Notes: generated by a model not told the origin, from the letters alone. 64,000 nucleotides of DNA from Oscillospiraceae bacterium (GCA_021202845.1 JAJQCF010000021.1:28427-92426), one strand, 5' to 3'. Counted from the first letter of the stretch, positions 7,810 through 18,909 are shown. Numbers and translations: made by a program.

Positions 7810-8661
7810 ATGGATAAAAAAACCAGAAACAAAATCATTGCCGTGACGGTCATTGTGCTGGCTGTGCTGCTTGTCGGCATTGTCCTGACTGGCTCGAGCG
7901 GCGGAGAGGAGGAAGAGCTTTCCGTTGTAATGCGCGACGGGGTGCTGCACGAGGTCAACCGCGTCAGCCTGTTCGGCATGGACGTGAACCCGTCCGTCAT
8001 TTCGGGCTTTTTGGTGACGCTTGTGCTGCTGGTAATCAGCGCGCTGCTGCGGATATTTGTCATTCCTAAGTTCAAGCTCGTGCCGGGTCGGCTGCAAATG
8101 CTCCTTGAAATGGCCGTCAACCTTTTCAACGGACTTGCCAAGACAAACAGCCCGCACCGCAACGGCTTTTTGGGAGTTTATGTTTTCGCAGCCGGTACTT
8201 ATATATTCTGCGGAACCATATTCGAGCTTTTGGGCGTTCAGGTGTTCACCACCGACGGCAACGCCATTTCGCTGCCCGCCGCCAGTGCGGACATAAACGC
8301 CGCCATAGCTCTGGGCGTTTTGTCATACTTGGTAATACTCTCCGGCGGCATTGCCGGCAACGGCGTCAAGGGCATCGGGCTCACGCTCAAGGAGTTCTCT
8401 CTGCCCATCTCCATGACCTTCCGACTGTTCGGAGCGCTCCTCAGCGGACTGCTGGTGACGGAGCTTGTTTACTACAGCATAACGCTGAGCTTCGTACTGC
8501 CGGTCATTGTGGCGATAATGTTCACGCTGCTGCACGCGCTCATTCAGGCCTACGTGCTCACAATGCTCACCGCCACGTATTACGGCGAGGTCAGCGAGCC
8601 GCACCCGAAAAAGCAGAAGGTGCGCAAGGGCGCGCAGACCGCAAGCCCCGAGAACGCCTGA
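7810..8661 (+). CDS. atpB: ATP synthase F0 subunit a
   Basis: A 283-residue membrane subunit forming the ion half-channels against the c-ring. The key segment MTFRLFGALLSGLL (residues about 203-216) carries the essential Arg of F-type subunit a, followed by FTLLHALIQAYVLTMLTATYYGE. The N-terminal TM is followed by a short acidic external segment (GGEEEEL). The C-terminal tail is basic (KKQKVRKG). ATG 7810 is chosen because GGGGAGG (7796-7802) is 7 nt upstream; ATG 7804 would be only 1 nt away. It is the first gene of the operon; no atpI is seen. Confidence 0.95.
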   Translation: MDKKTRNKIIAVTVIVLAVLLVGIVLTGSSGGEEEELSVVMRDGVLHEVNRVSLFGMDVNPSVISGFLVTLVLLVISALLRIFVIPKFKLVPGRLQMLLEMAVNLFNGLAKTNSPHRNGFLGVYVFAAGTYIFCGTIFELLGVQVFTTDGNAISLPAASADINAAIALGVLSYLVILSGGIAGNGVKGIGLTLKEFSLPISMTFRLFGALLSGLLVTELVYYSITLSFVLPVIVAIMFTLLHALIQAYVLTMLTATYYGEVSEPHPKKQKVRKGAQTASPENA

Positions 8662-8745
8662 GCTCGGCCATAAAACCCCAGCCCGCCGCTGCGGGCGCAT
8701 AAAATTAAACCTTAAACGTAAAAATATTTCGGAGGTAGTTAAGTT

Positions 8746-9123
8746 ATGAAAACCAGAAAGTTCAGAAGAATGGTTATGGTAATGCTGCTGGCGATTCTCG
8801 CTGTCAGCCTGTTTGCCGTTCCTGTCATGGCCGCCAATGCGCCCGCCGACCCCGCCGCTCCCGCAGCCGCCGCTGCCGAGACGGAGGAGAGCGACAACTC
8901 CACCGGACTGCTGGCCATTGCCGCAGGCCTCGCCATTTCCTTCCCTGCAATGGGCGGCGCAATAGGCATGGGCATTGCAACCGGCAAGAGCGCGGAGGGC
9001 ATAGCCCGTCAGCCCGAGGCCGAGGGTAAGATTCGCACCACCATGATGCTGGGTCTTGTCTTTATCGAAACCTGCGTTATCTACGCTCTTATAATCACGA
9101 TACTTATTATATTTGTTATGTAA
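8746..9123 (+). CDS. atpE: ATP synthase F0 subunit c with N-terminal signal-like extension
   Basis: A 125-residue c-ring subunit; the usual length is 70-85. The last 75 residues are canonical: hairpin helix 1 (GLLAIAAGLAISFPAMGGAIGMG), the polar loop ARQPEAEG and helix 2 with the ion-binding Glu (VFIETCVIYAL). Aligned on the loop, the position of the Na+-liganding Gln of Ilyobacter c is Met, so H+ coupling is slightly favoured (inference). Residues 1-30 look like a signal peptide (basic, hydrophobic, VMAAN), then an Ala/Pro/Glu linker. GGAGG at 8731-8735 fixes ATG 8746. Confidence 0.92.
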   Translation: MKTRKFRRMVMVMLLAILAVSLFAVPVMAANAPADPAAPAAAAAETEESDNSTGLLAIAAGLAISFPAMGGAIGMGIATGKSAEGIARQPEAEGKIRTTMMLGLVFIETCVIYALIITILIIFVM

Positions 9124-9140
9124 AAAGGGAGGTGCAGCAG

Positions 9141-9617
9141 GTGAATATACCACTGAACATCGACTGGCAGCAGATTTTGCTGCATCTGTTCAATTTAATA
9201 ATTCTCATTGTTGGCCTGTACCTGCTCCTCTATAAGCCCGTCAGAGACTTCATGGAAAAGCGCGCCGCCGAGTACGCCAAGATGGACACCGAGACGCGCG
9301 GAAAGTTAGCGGAGGCCGAAACTCTTGAGGCCGAGCGCAGAGAGCAGATATCCTCCCTGCAAAAGGAGCTTGACGAGCGCCGCCAGAGCGAAATGAAGCG
9401 CATTTCCGCCGAGGCTGCCGCCAAGTCCAAGGAGGCGGAGGACACGGCCAGCCGTATAATTTCCGAGGCGCAGGAGACGGCGGAGCGCGAACGCCAGAGA
9501 ATACTGGACGGCGCTCAGGACGAGATAGCCCAGCTTGTGGTTGACGCCACAGACCGTATGCTGTCCACCTCCGACGCCTTTGACGAGTTCCTTGACGCCG
9601 CCGAAAGGAGCGCGTGA
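9141..9617 (+). CDS. atpF: ATP synthase F0 subunit b
   Basis: A 158-residue peripheral stalk subunit: one N-terminal TM (residues about 9-28, LLHLFNLIILIVGLYLLLY), then a long charged coiled coil (KRAAEYAKMD to QRILDGAQDEI) that reaches the top of F1. GTG 9141 is preferred because GGGAGG (9127-9132) is 8 nt upstream; the earlier in-frame GTG 9132 overlaps that site. The stop overlaps the alpha-fusion start by 1 nt (TGATG), which implies translational coupling. Its usual partner delta is not encoded separately. Confidence 0.93.
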   Translation: MNIPLNIDWQQILLHLFNLIILIVGLYLLLYKPVRDFMEKRAAEYAKMDTETRGKLAEAETLEAERREQISSLQKELDERRQSEMKRISAEAAAKSKEAEDTASRIISEAQETAERERQRILDGAQDEIAQLVVDATDRMLSTSDAFDEFLDAAERSA

Positions 9618-11641
9618 TGGCCAAGCCGATAAATGCAACAGTACACAGCGCCATTGCGCCCGTCGGGCAGCAGCTGGAGCGCCTGACCGCATTTCTGGAA
9701 AAGAAGTACGGCCAAGAGGTAGCGCTCACATGGGTCGAGGACGCGGAGCAGACCGGCGGATTTATTCTCAAGGCGGGCGACGACACCTACGACTGGAGCG
9801 CCGAGGGGCGCGTAAGCCAGCTCACGGGCGAGTTCTACAACCAGCCGAGCGAGGACGAAAACCTTTCACCCATACTCCATGAGCTTGTTTCGAGCGGCGA
9901 GAGCGCTGTCGAAGCCACGGTGCGCAGCGCCGTTGCCCCCACGCCCCGCCAGCTGGAGCGCCTGACCGCCTTTGTGCAGAAAAAGTACGGCGAGAGCGCA
10001 ACGCTCACGTGGATTGAGGACGCCGGACTGCCCGGCGGCTTTATACTGACAGCGGGCGAGGACACCTACGACTGGTCAGTCGAGGGTCGTATGCGCCAGC
10101 TGCGCGAGGAGTTTTACAACCTCCCGCACACGAACGAAAACATTGTCCCCATACTGCACGAGATAGTCACAAGCTCCATACCCAGCGTGACCGGCGAGGA
10201 GATTGGCCGCGTCAAGTCCGTCGGCGACGGCATTGCCACCGTCACGGGTCTGGACAATGTTGCCTACAGCGAGATTGTTGACCTCGCGGGCGGCGTGCGC
10301 GGCATGGTGCAGGATTTGCGCCGCAATGAGGTTGGACTTATACTCTTCGGCGACACGACAACCGTGGAGCAGGGGAGCGTGGCGCGCCGCTCCGGCCGCA
10401 TAGCCGGCGTACCCTGCGGCGAGGGCTTCCTTGGCCGCGTTGTGGACGCGCTGGGCAACCCCGTGGACGGCCTTGGCGCAATCGAGGCCGAGGACTACAG
10501 ACCTATCGAATCGCCCGCGCCCGGTATTCTTGAGCGCCAGCCCGTAGATACACCGATGGAAACCGGCATACTTTCCATAGACAGTATGTTCCCCATAGGC
10601 CGCGGACAGCGCGAGCTGATAATCGGCGACCGCCAGACCGGCAAGACCGCCATTGCCCTTGACACTATTATAAATCAAAAAGGCAAGGACGTTGTCTGCA
10701 TCTACGTCGCCATCGGCCAGAAGGCCAGCTCCGTGGCGCAGCTTGTCAGCTCCCTGAAAAAGCACGGCGCTATGGATTACACCATAGTCGTCGCGGCCAA
10801 CGCCAGCGAGCCCGCGCCCATGCTCTACGTCGCGCCGTACTCCGGCTGCGCTATGGGCGAGTACTTCATGCGCAAGGGGCGCGATGTGCTCATTGTCTAC
10901 GACGACCTCTCCAAGCACGCTGTGGCCTACCGCGCGCTGAGCCTGCTGCTTGAGCGCTCCCCGGGACGCGAGGCTTACCCGGGCGACGTTTTCTACCTGC
11001 ACTCCCGTCTGCTGGAGCGCGCGGCGCGCCTTTCCGAGGCCAACGGCGGCGGCTCCATGACGGCTCTGCCCATTGTGGAAACGCAGGCCGGCGACGTAAG
11101 CGCCTATATACCGACAAACATAATCTCCATTACCGACGGCCAGATATTCCTTGAAACGGATTTGTTCTTTGCCGGACAGCGCCCCGCGGTCAACGTCGGA
11201 CTTTCCGTCAGCCGTGTCGGCGGCGACGCGCAGACCAAGGCGGTCAAAAAGGCCGCGGGCACGCTGCGCATAGACCTTGCGCAGTACCGCGAGATGGAGG
11301 TTTTCAACCAGTTCTCCAGCGACCTCGATGAGACGACGCGCCGTCAGCTCGTCTACGGTCAGGGACTTATGCGCCTGCTGCGTCAGGAGCAGTACAAGCC
11401 CTTCAAGCAGCACGAGCAGGTTATCACGCTGGTCGTGGCGCTTGAGCATATCATGCAGGATGTTCCCGTGGAGGAGATAAATGCGTTCGACCGCGAAATG
11501 CTGCAGTGGTTCCGCGAAACCGCGCCGGAGCTGTGCGAGGGCATAGACGCCACCGGCCAGATGTCCCCCGAAACGAAGGAGCGCATTATAGAGCTGGGCA
11601 AAAAGTTCTTGCAGGAATACAACTCGCGGCAGGGGCGGTGA
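9617..11641 (+). CDS. atpA: ATP synthase F1 subunit alpha fused to two delta (OSCP) C-terminal-like domains
   Basis: A 674-residue protein; normal alpha is about 500. Residues about 187-674 are canonical alpha, with the Walker A GDRQTGKTAIA and C-terminal helical domain ending KKFLQEYNSRQGR. Residues about 7-186 hold two copies of a 93-residue unit: ATV.SA.AP, QLERLTAF..KKYG, GGFIL.AG.DTYDWS.EGR..QL..EF. This matches the C-terminal domain of delta (VD...GG...IG..IYDGSV.G.L..L). The delta N-terminal helical domain, which binds alpha N-termini, is missing, and no atpH gene exists in the operon. ATG 9617 follows AAAGGAG by 6 nt. Confidence 0.92.
   Translation: MAKPINATVHSAIAPVGQQLERLTAFLEKKYGQEVALTWVEDAEQTGGFILKAGDDTYDWSAEGRVSQLTGEFYNQPSEDENLSPILHELVSSGESAVEATVRSAVAPTPRQLERLTAFVQKKYGESATLTWIEDAGLPGGFILTAGEDTYDWSVEGRMRQLREEFYNLPHTNENIVPILHEIVTSSIPSVTGEEIGRVKSVGDGIATVTGLDNVAYSEIVDLAGGVRGMVQDLRRNEVGLILFGDTTTVEQGSVARRSGRIAGVPCGEGFLGRVVDALGNPVDGLGAIEAEDYRPIESPAPGILERQPVDTPMETGILSIDSMFPIGRGQRELIIGDRQTGKTAIALDTIINQKGKDVVCIYVAIGQKASSVAQLVSSLKKHGAMDYTIVVAANASEPAPMLYVAPYSGCAMGEYFMRKGRDVLIVYDDLSKHAVAYRALSLLLERSPGREAYPGDVFYLHSRLLERAARLSEANGGGSMTALPIVETQAGDVSAYIPTNIISITDGQIFLETDLFFAGQRPAVNVGLSVSRVGGDAQTKAVKKAAGTLRIDLAQYREMEVFNQFSSDLDETTRRQLVYGQGLMRLLRQEQYKPFKQHEQVITLVVALEHIMQDVPVEEINAFDREMLQWFRETAPELCEGIDATGQMSPETKERIIELGKKFLQEYNSRQGR
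9635..10174 (+). repeat. Tandem 279-nt duplication encoding delta C-terminal-like domains
   Basis: Unit 1 spans about 9635-9913 and unit 2 about 9914-10174, an exact 93-codon period. Both units contain an identical stretch CAGCTGGAGCGCCTGACCGC, and most of the protein sequence between units is conserved (YDWS, EGR, EFYN, ILHE). Conservation at the DNA level is partial, so the duplication is not brand new. Confidence 0.85.
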
Positions 11642-11648
11642 CGGTTAG

Positions 11649-13968
<2,320 letters not shown>

Positions 13969-13969
<1 letters not shown>

Positions 13970-14385
13970 TGAACTCCTTCAAGCTCACCATACTCGCCGC
14001 CGGACACCCGTTTTTCACCGGCGAGTCAATATCCGTGATATTCCCGACGCTGGACGGGCAGTACGGCATAATGGCCAACCACACGAACCTTGTCGCGGGC
14101 ATCGTCCCCGGCACGCTCATTGTGCGCAGCCCCGACGGCGTGGAGCACCTTGCCGCCGTGTCGCGCGGCATCATAAAGGTTGAGGATAACGAAGTGCTGC
14201 TGCTGGTGGACTCCATAGAGCGCCCCGAGGACATCGACGAGAACCTTGCCAAGCAAGCGCTGGAGGACGCGCAGGAGCGCCTGCTGCAAAAGCGCTCCCT
14301 CGCCGAATACCGCGGCGCCGAAGCCCAGCTCGCCCGCTCCATAAGCCGCCTGAGAGTAAAACAGGGCCATTCGACGGATTTTTGA
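13969..14385 (+). CDS. atpC: ATP synthase F1 subunit epsilon
   Basis: A 138-residue rotor subunit. The N-terminal beta sandwich includes GHPFFTGESISVIFPTLDGQ and YGIMANHTNLV. The two C-terminal helices (QALEDAQERLLQK and AEAQLARSISRLRV) can inhibit ATP hydrolysis in the family. The start overlaps the beta stop by 1 nt. It is the last ATP synthase gene; the GLUG-repeat gene follows 36 nt later without an obvious terminator between. Confidence 0.94.
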
Positions 14386-14421
14386 GCAGTAATATCTCAT
14401 TGAACAAAGGAGGCGGCGGCT

Positions 14422-17400
14422 GTGCAGCGCGGGAGAGCAAAGAGCGGATTTACGCTCGCCGAGCTGGCGGCTGCCGCCGCTATTATGGCTATAGCCGCGG
14501 CTGTCGCGCTGCCCGCCTTGGCTTGGGTTGCCGCCTCCGTCAGACAAAGCGCACTGGACGCGGGCGCCGAGGCAGTCGCGTCGGCGGCGCAGCGCTCCGC
14601 CGCGGAGATGTACCTCTCCGGAGAGCTGACCGCACTCTATGACAGCGGCGCGTTCGCCGGTGAGGTCAGCTGCGAGGACGGCGATTTTTTCTACATAATA
14701 CAAGGTCAATCTGTCGGCGCGGGCTATTCCGTAGCCGACTTCTTTCCCTCCGACGCTCTCGGCAGCGAGACGTCAGATGGCTTTTTTGTTGTTGAATACG
14801 CTCTCTCCGACGTCACGTGCAAGCCGAGCGGCGCGGTACAGAGCGTTTTTTACTCGGACGAAACCGACTTGACCGCCGCCTATACCGCCGCGCTCGCCCT
14901 AAGCCGCGCGGAGAGAGCGGAGGCAATGAAAGCCGTGCCCTGCGGCTGCTGGACGGGTGACACGGCGGAGAAGCCCGACGTCGGCCTGCTCTGCGCGCCC
15001 GCTATCCGCGTACACAACGGCGAGGAGCTGTGGCTGGAGATTGACTTTTCCGGCAACGAGGACATCGCGCCCTACCTTGCGCTAAGTGTTGTCATCAGCG
15101 ACGGCGAGAACGAAACAGAGCTTTACTACCCCAACTACGGCCAGTTTACCGCCGCCTCGGCGGGTTGGAGGTTCGCGATAATACTCGATACGCTCCGTTC
15201 CGAGAGCTACATGACGGGAGACGTGTTCGAGGACTGCATTTTGCTCGACTGCTGCCGTTTCAGCGACCTCGCGCCCGTGCGGGCGGGTGAAAATATTGCG
15301 CTCACTGTCACGCTCTCCGCCGAGCGCACCGCGGGCTCCGTTACCACGGCGTATCTGCCGCGCACTGTCTCCTGCGAGTGCAGCAGCCTTTTTGCCGAGG
15401 GGAGCGACCCCGCTGCCGGTATTGCCGTTGTGTCCGCGGGACGACATCTGCAAAACTTAGAGGAGAGCGTCTCCGGCCTCGGCGTGGAGATACGCTCTGT
15501 GCAGCAGACAGCGAACATCGACTGGTCGATTTATGATTGCGGCTTTGTGCCTATCAGCAACTTTGACTTGCGCAGCTGCGACGGCGGCGGGTACGCTGTT
15601 TCCAACCTGTGCATTGACGCGGACGGCTATGCCGGTCTGTTTGCGGCTCTGAATGGCGCGCAGCTGCGGGACATCACACTGCTGGACGCCGTCGTGAACG
15701 GCACGGGCAGCGTCGGGGCGCTGGCGGGCGCGGCGGAGAGCTGTGAAATTTCCGGCTGCTGTGTGCGCCTCGCCGCCACGCCCGACACTGCGGGCGCGTA
15801 TGACGTCTGCACGGTCTCCGGCGGCACATACGTCGGCGGACTGGTCGGCCACGCCATAGACAGCACACTGACCGACTGCTTTGCCGCGGTGCAGGTCAGC
15901 TCAGAGATGTACGCGGGCGGTTTGGTCGGCGCGCTGGAAAATTGCTCCCTTACCGACTGCTGCTCCGGCGGCCGCACCGTGAACGGCGCTTACGCCGCGC
16001 GGCGCAACGTCACCGCCGAGCGCCTTGCGGGCGGACTTGTCGGGTGTATTGTCGGCTCTGCGCAGCTGCACGGGTGCTACTCCACATGCTCGTCGAGCGG
16101 CGGCGCGCTGCTGGGCGGTGTGCAGGACGCGAGCGCGTACCCCGACCTCTCGGACTGCTACGCCGCGTTTGCCTATTCCGAGGACGAGCTTGCGCTTTAT
16201 TCGCTCGGTCCCGCCGTGCGCCAAACTGTGACAGCATCGGCGTATCCCTATGACCCGACTCTGGGCAGCGCCTACCCCTATGCCTCTGCGGGAGGCGGCG
16301 TACACTACGGCGACTGGACGGAGGGGCTCTCCAACGTGCAGCTCGTCTACTACGAAGTGTATGCCGACGGCTCAGCCGCGTTCGGGTGTATGCAAAGCGG
16401 CGTTTTCACCGCCGTCAGCGGCACGTTTGACAGTGAGAACGAAAAGCAGATAACGCAGGACGGCTATGCCGTGCTAAGTATTCGTGACGCGGGCAGCGCG
16501 GCGGCGGGGTACTTGGACGACGAGCGCGTGACGCTCACCCGCGCCGACTTCAAGGCGGGAGGGAGATATGTCTACCTTGTGCCGACGGAGGACTTGGGGA
16601 GCAGGGCGAGCCTTTTCACGTCGCTGACGGTGTTCGACACGGGAACAGGGAGCTGGGCGGAGGCGTATTTAATCCCCGCCGCCGCGCAGGAGGCGTACAA
16701 CAACAAGCCCGACAGCGAGCCGCAGACGCTGAATATTCGCACACTGCGGCAGCTTTTTGCGCTCGAGGCCGCGTTCGGCGACTGCGCGGGATTAAGTCTT
16801 GCACAGACGCATGACTTCGACGGCAGTACCTGCGGAGAGCTTGCGCCGGCGTTTTCGCAGACAGCCTTTGCCGGAAGCTATGACGGCGGCGGATATGTCA
16901 TCACCAACATTTGTCTGACAGCAGACGGCGACGGCGCGGGGCTTTTCGGCCAAACCGACGGCGCGGAGCTGCGCAATATAACGCTGGAGAATGTCACCGT
17001 CAGCGGCGCGGCGTACTGCGGCGGGCTGGTCGGCCACGCGCACGACACGGTGATTTACCGCTGCGGCGTGCGGGCGAGCGACGGCGGCGCTTATGACAGC
17101 GTCGGAATTTCCGGCGAGACAGTCGGCGGACTGGTCGGTCTGCTGGACGGCTGCTCCGAGGTCACTTACTCCTACGCGGCGCTCAGCGTTTACGGGGAGA
17201 CTGCGGGCGGCCTTGTCGGAGAGCTGGCGGACGAGAGCACGCTGCGCGGCTGCTATGCCTCGGGCCGCACCGCGGACGGGCAGTTCGCCATTGAGCCGGA
17301 GAACGCTAACGTCTACGGCGCGTCTGCTGCCGGCGGGCTCGTGGGTCACCTGACCGCTGCGGCAGAGCTGACGACGGGAGGCACGCTGCTATGCACGGCC

Positions 17401-17742
17401 TTGAGCGCGGCGGCGTTTGACGAGGGCGCGCTGAACTACGCCGCGAACTCGGTCGGCGGACAGGGCCGAGTCGGAGCGCTGATAGGCTGGTATGACGATT
17501 GGGACAGCGCGCCCGCGCTCCCGCTCGCGCTGCCGTCATGCTATGCCGCGGGCGTGGTCTTGGACGGCGCGGCGCAGGACACAACCGGCTTTGTCTCAGC
17601 TTTGGAGCCGCCGGAGCGCAGCGCCGACGACGTTGAGCACACCGACCGCCCCTATGACGACAGCCGGACGGATTACCCCTTCGCGCGCATAAAAGCCGAC
17701 GACGGAGCCTATCTCCCGCATATCGGTGATTGGGCTGAGTAG
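14422..17742 (+). CDS. Giant prepilin-type protein with GLUG repeats
   Basis: An 1106-residue protein. The N-terminus is a class III-type prepilin signal (KSG then FTLAELAAAAAIMAIAAAVAL, Glu at +5), which predicts processing by a prepilin peptidase and assembly or anchoring like a pseudopilin. Two long segments (residues about 365-590 and 770-1010) carry GLUG-type motifs: YVGGLVGHA, YAGGLVGAL, LAGGLVGCI, YCGGLVGHA, VGGLVGLLDG and AGGLVGEL, with regularly placed Cys. GLUG repeats occur in surface adhesins. GTG 14422 has AAAGGAGG 8 nt upstream. No pilus assembly genes are nearby. Confidence 0.8.
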   Translation: MQRGRAKSGFTLAELAAAAAIMAIAAAVALPALAWVAASVRQSALDAGAEAVASAAQRSAAEMYLSGELTALYDSGAFAGEVSCEDGDFFYIIQGQSVGAGYSVADFFPSDALGSETSDGFFVVEYALSDVTCKPSGAVQSVFYSDETDLTAAYTAALALSRAERAEAMKAVPCGCWTGDTAEKPDVGLLCAPAIRVHNGEELWLEIDFSGNEDIAPYLALSVVISDGENETELYYPNYGQFTAASAGWRFAIILDTLRSESYMTGDVFEDCILLDCCRFSDLAPVRAGENIALTVTLSAERTAGSVTTAYLPRTVSCECSSLFAEGSDPAAGIAVVSAGRHLQNLEESVSGLGVEIRSVQQTANIDWSIYDCGFVPISNFDLRSCDGGGYAVSNLCIDADGYAGLFAALNGAQLRDITLLDAVVNGTGSVGALAGAAESCEISGCCVRLAATPDTAGAYDVCTVSGGTYVGGLVGHAIDSTLTDCFAAVQVSSEMYAGGLVGALENCSLTDCCSGGRTVNGAYAARRNVTAERLAGGLVGCIVGSAQLHGCYSTCSSSGGALLGGVQDASAYPDLSDCYAAFAYSEDELALYSLGPAVRQTVTASAYPYDPTLGSAYPYASAGGGVHYGDWTEGLSNVQLVYYEVYADGSAAFGCMQSGVFTAVSGTFDSENEKQITQDGYAVLSIRDAGSAAAGYLDDERVTLTRADFKAGGRYVYLVPTEDLGSRASLFTSLTVFDTGTGSWAEAYLIPAAAQEAYNNKPDSEPQTLNIRTLRQLFALEAAFGDCAGLSLAQTHDFDGSTCGELAPAFSQTAFAGSYDGGGYVITNICLTADGDGAGLFGQTDGAELRNITLENVTVSGAAYCGGLVGHAHDTVIYRCGVRASDGGAYDSVGISGETVGGLVGLLDGCSEVTYSYAALSVYGETAGGLVGELADESTLRGCYASGRTADGQFAIEPENANVYGASAAGGLVGHLTAAAELTTGGTLLCTALSAAAFDEGALNYAANSVGGQGRVGALIGWYDDWDSAPALPLALPSCYAAGVVLDGAAQDTTGFVSALEPPERSADDVEHTDRPYDDSRTDYPFARIKADDGAYLPHIGDWAE

Positions 17743-17763
17743 CGAGGCTCGTGCAAATTTTTC

Positions 17764-17792
17764 TTGATTTTGCGCTCAAAGCGTGTTATCAT
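17764..17792 (+). promoter_or_regulatory. tRNA-Gly promoter TTGATT-N17-TATCAT
   Basis: -35 TTGATT at 17764-17769 and -10 TATCAT at 17787-17792, 17 nt apart. The start near 17799 is about 7 nt before the mature tRNA end. Confidence 0.65.
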
Positions 17793-17805
17793 AGCCGATA
17801 GATGT

Positions 17806-17879
17806 GCGGGCATAGTCTATCGGTAGAACGCGACCTTCCCAAGGTCGATAGGAGGGTTCGACTCCCTTTGCCCGCTCCA
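17806..17879 (+). tRNA. tRNA-Gly (anticodon CCC)
   Basis: A 74-nt cloverleaf with encoded CCA. The acceptor arms GCGGGCA (17806-17812) and TGCCCGC (17869-17875) pair perfectly. The anticodon stem CGACC/GGTCG encloses loop TTCCCAA, giving anticodon CCC for GGG codons. The T arm GGAGG-GTTCGAC-TCCCT fits the consensus. Discriminator T, then CCA. Confidence 0.95.
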
Positions 17880-17887
17880 CACCGAAA

Positions 17888-17936
17888 CAATCCGAGCCTT
17901 TTGCCGATAGGGGAGAGGTTCGGATTGCTTTTTATT
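17888..17936 (+). terminator. Intrinsic terminator after tRNA-Gly
   Basis: Arms CAATCCGAGCC (17888-17898) and GGTTCGGATTG (17917-17927) pair with one wobble, followed by CTTTTTATT. Confidence 0.8.
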
Positions 17937-17969
17937 GGCTGCAAGCTGCAATTTGCAGTCTGTCCCGTA

Positions 17970-17999
17970 TTGCTTTACCGCCTGCGCTTGTGATATAAT
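17970..17999 (+). promoter_or_regulatory. Possible promoter TTGCTT-N18-TATAAT of the response regulator
   Basis: A perfect -10 TATAAT at 17994-17999 with TTGCTT at 17970-17975, 18 nt apart. The start near 18006 gives a 57-nt leader. Confidence 0.55.
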
Positions 18000-18062
18000 A
18001 AAAATATAAGCTCGCCGCGCGGAGACAAACGGAGACTGGCGGAGCGGGCGAAGGAGGCGCTG

Positions 18063-18755
18063 ATGAAAATTCTTGTGGTGGACGATGAGCGTCCCTTGGT
18101 CAAGGGGCTGAAATTCAACCTTGAGAGCGAGGGCTACGAGGTGGACGTGGGCTATGACGGCGCGGAGGCCGTGGAAAAGGCCGCGTCGGGCGGCTACAAC
18201 CTCATACTGCTGGACGTTATGATGCCCGTTATGAGCGGCACGGAGGCCTGCATGAAAATACGCGAAACCTCCACCGTGCCGATAATTATGCTGACGGCCA
18301 AGGACGAGGACTCGGACAAGCTGGTCGGCTTCGAGTGCGGCGCGGACGACTACATCACCAAGCCCTTTAACATACTGGAGCTGAAGGCGCGGGTGCGCGC
18401 GCTGCTAAGGCGCAGCTCAATTCAGTCCGCGGCCTCCGCTGCGGAGCGCAAGACGCACCTTGTGACCTGCGGCTGCATCACGCTGGACACCGAGCGCCGC
18501 ACCGCGTTCAGCGACGGCAAGGAGAAGGATTTGACCGTCAAGGAATTTGACCTCATGGAGCTGCTCATGCGCACGCCCGGCAAGGTCTACAGCCGTGAAA
18601 ACCTGCTCGACCTCGTCTGGGGCTATGACTATCAGGGCGACATACGCACCGTGGACGTACACGTGCGCCGCCTGCGCGAGAAGTTGGAGCGCGACCCCGC
18701 CCGCCCCGATGTGCTGATGACAAAATGGGGCGTGGGGTATTACGCCAAGGACTGA
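18063..18755 (+). CDS. OmpR/PhoB-family response regulator
   Basis: A 230-residue two-component regulator. The receiver domain (1-118) has the acidic pair DD (7-8), phosphoacceptor Asp51 in LILLDVMMP, Thr in MLTAKDED and Lys in YITKPF. The C-terminal winged helix (about 130-228) includes LTVKEFDLMELLM, YSRENLLDLVWGYDY and RTVDVHVRRLREKLE. ATG 18063 follows GAAGGAGG. The likely partner kinase is at 20575, beyond a carboxypeptidase gene, so the system may sense cell-wall state (inference). A terminator follows. Confidence 0.92.
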   Translation: MKILVVDDERPLVKGLKFNLESEGYEVDVGYDGAEAVEKAASGGYNLILLDVMMPVMSGTEACMKIRETSTVPIIMLTAKDEDSDKLVGFECGADDYITKPFNILELKARVRALLRRSSIQSAASAAERKTHLVTCGCITLDTERRTAFSDGKEKDLTVKEFDLMELLMRTPGKVYSRENLLDLVWGYDYQGDIRTVDVHVRRLREKLERDPARPDVLMTKWGVGYYAKD

Positions 18756-18811
18756 TTTATTGTTTTTTGCCGACAGCGCTGCATTTAACAAAGATAATGC
18801 AACACACACAA

Positions 18812-18859
18812 GCCTCCGACACGGAGCGCGCTTTGCGCCCGAGCCGGAGGCGGCTTTTT
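18812..18859 (+). terminator. Intrinsic terminator after the response regulator
   Basis: GCCTCCG (18812-18818) pairs with CGGAGGC (18845-18851), with an inner GGAGCGCG/CGCCC structure, then GGCTTTTTG. Confidence 0.75.
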
Positions 18860-18880
18860 GGGGAAGAGCGTTTTTTTGTG

Positions 18881-18909
18881 TTGCTTTTCCGCTGTAAACC
18901 CCGTATAAT
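18881..18909 (+). promoter_or_regulatory. Promoter TTGCTT-N17-TATAAT of the carboxypeptidase operon
   Basis: -35 TTGCTT at 18881-18886 and perfect -10 TATAAT at 18904-18909. The start near 18916 gives a leader of about 63 nt. It follows the response regulator terminator, so the regulator and kinase can be expressed separately. Confidence 0.7.

Noticed and set aside
10076..11449. Long open frame on the minus strand opposite the ATP synthase alpha gene
   Set aside because: It lies wholly opposite a certain gene, has no family features, and long antisense frames are expected in GC-rich coding DNA.
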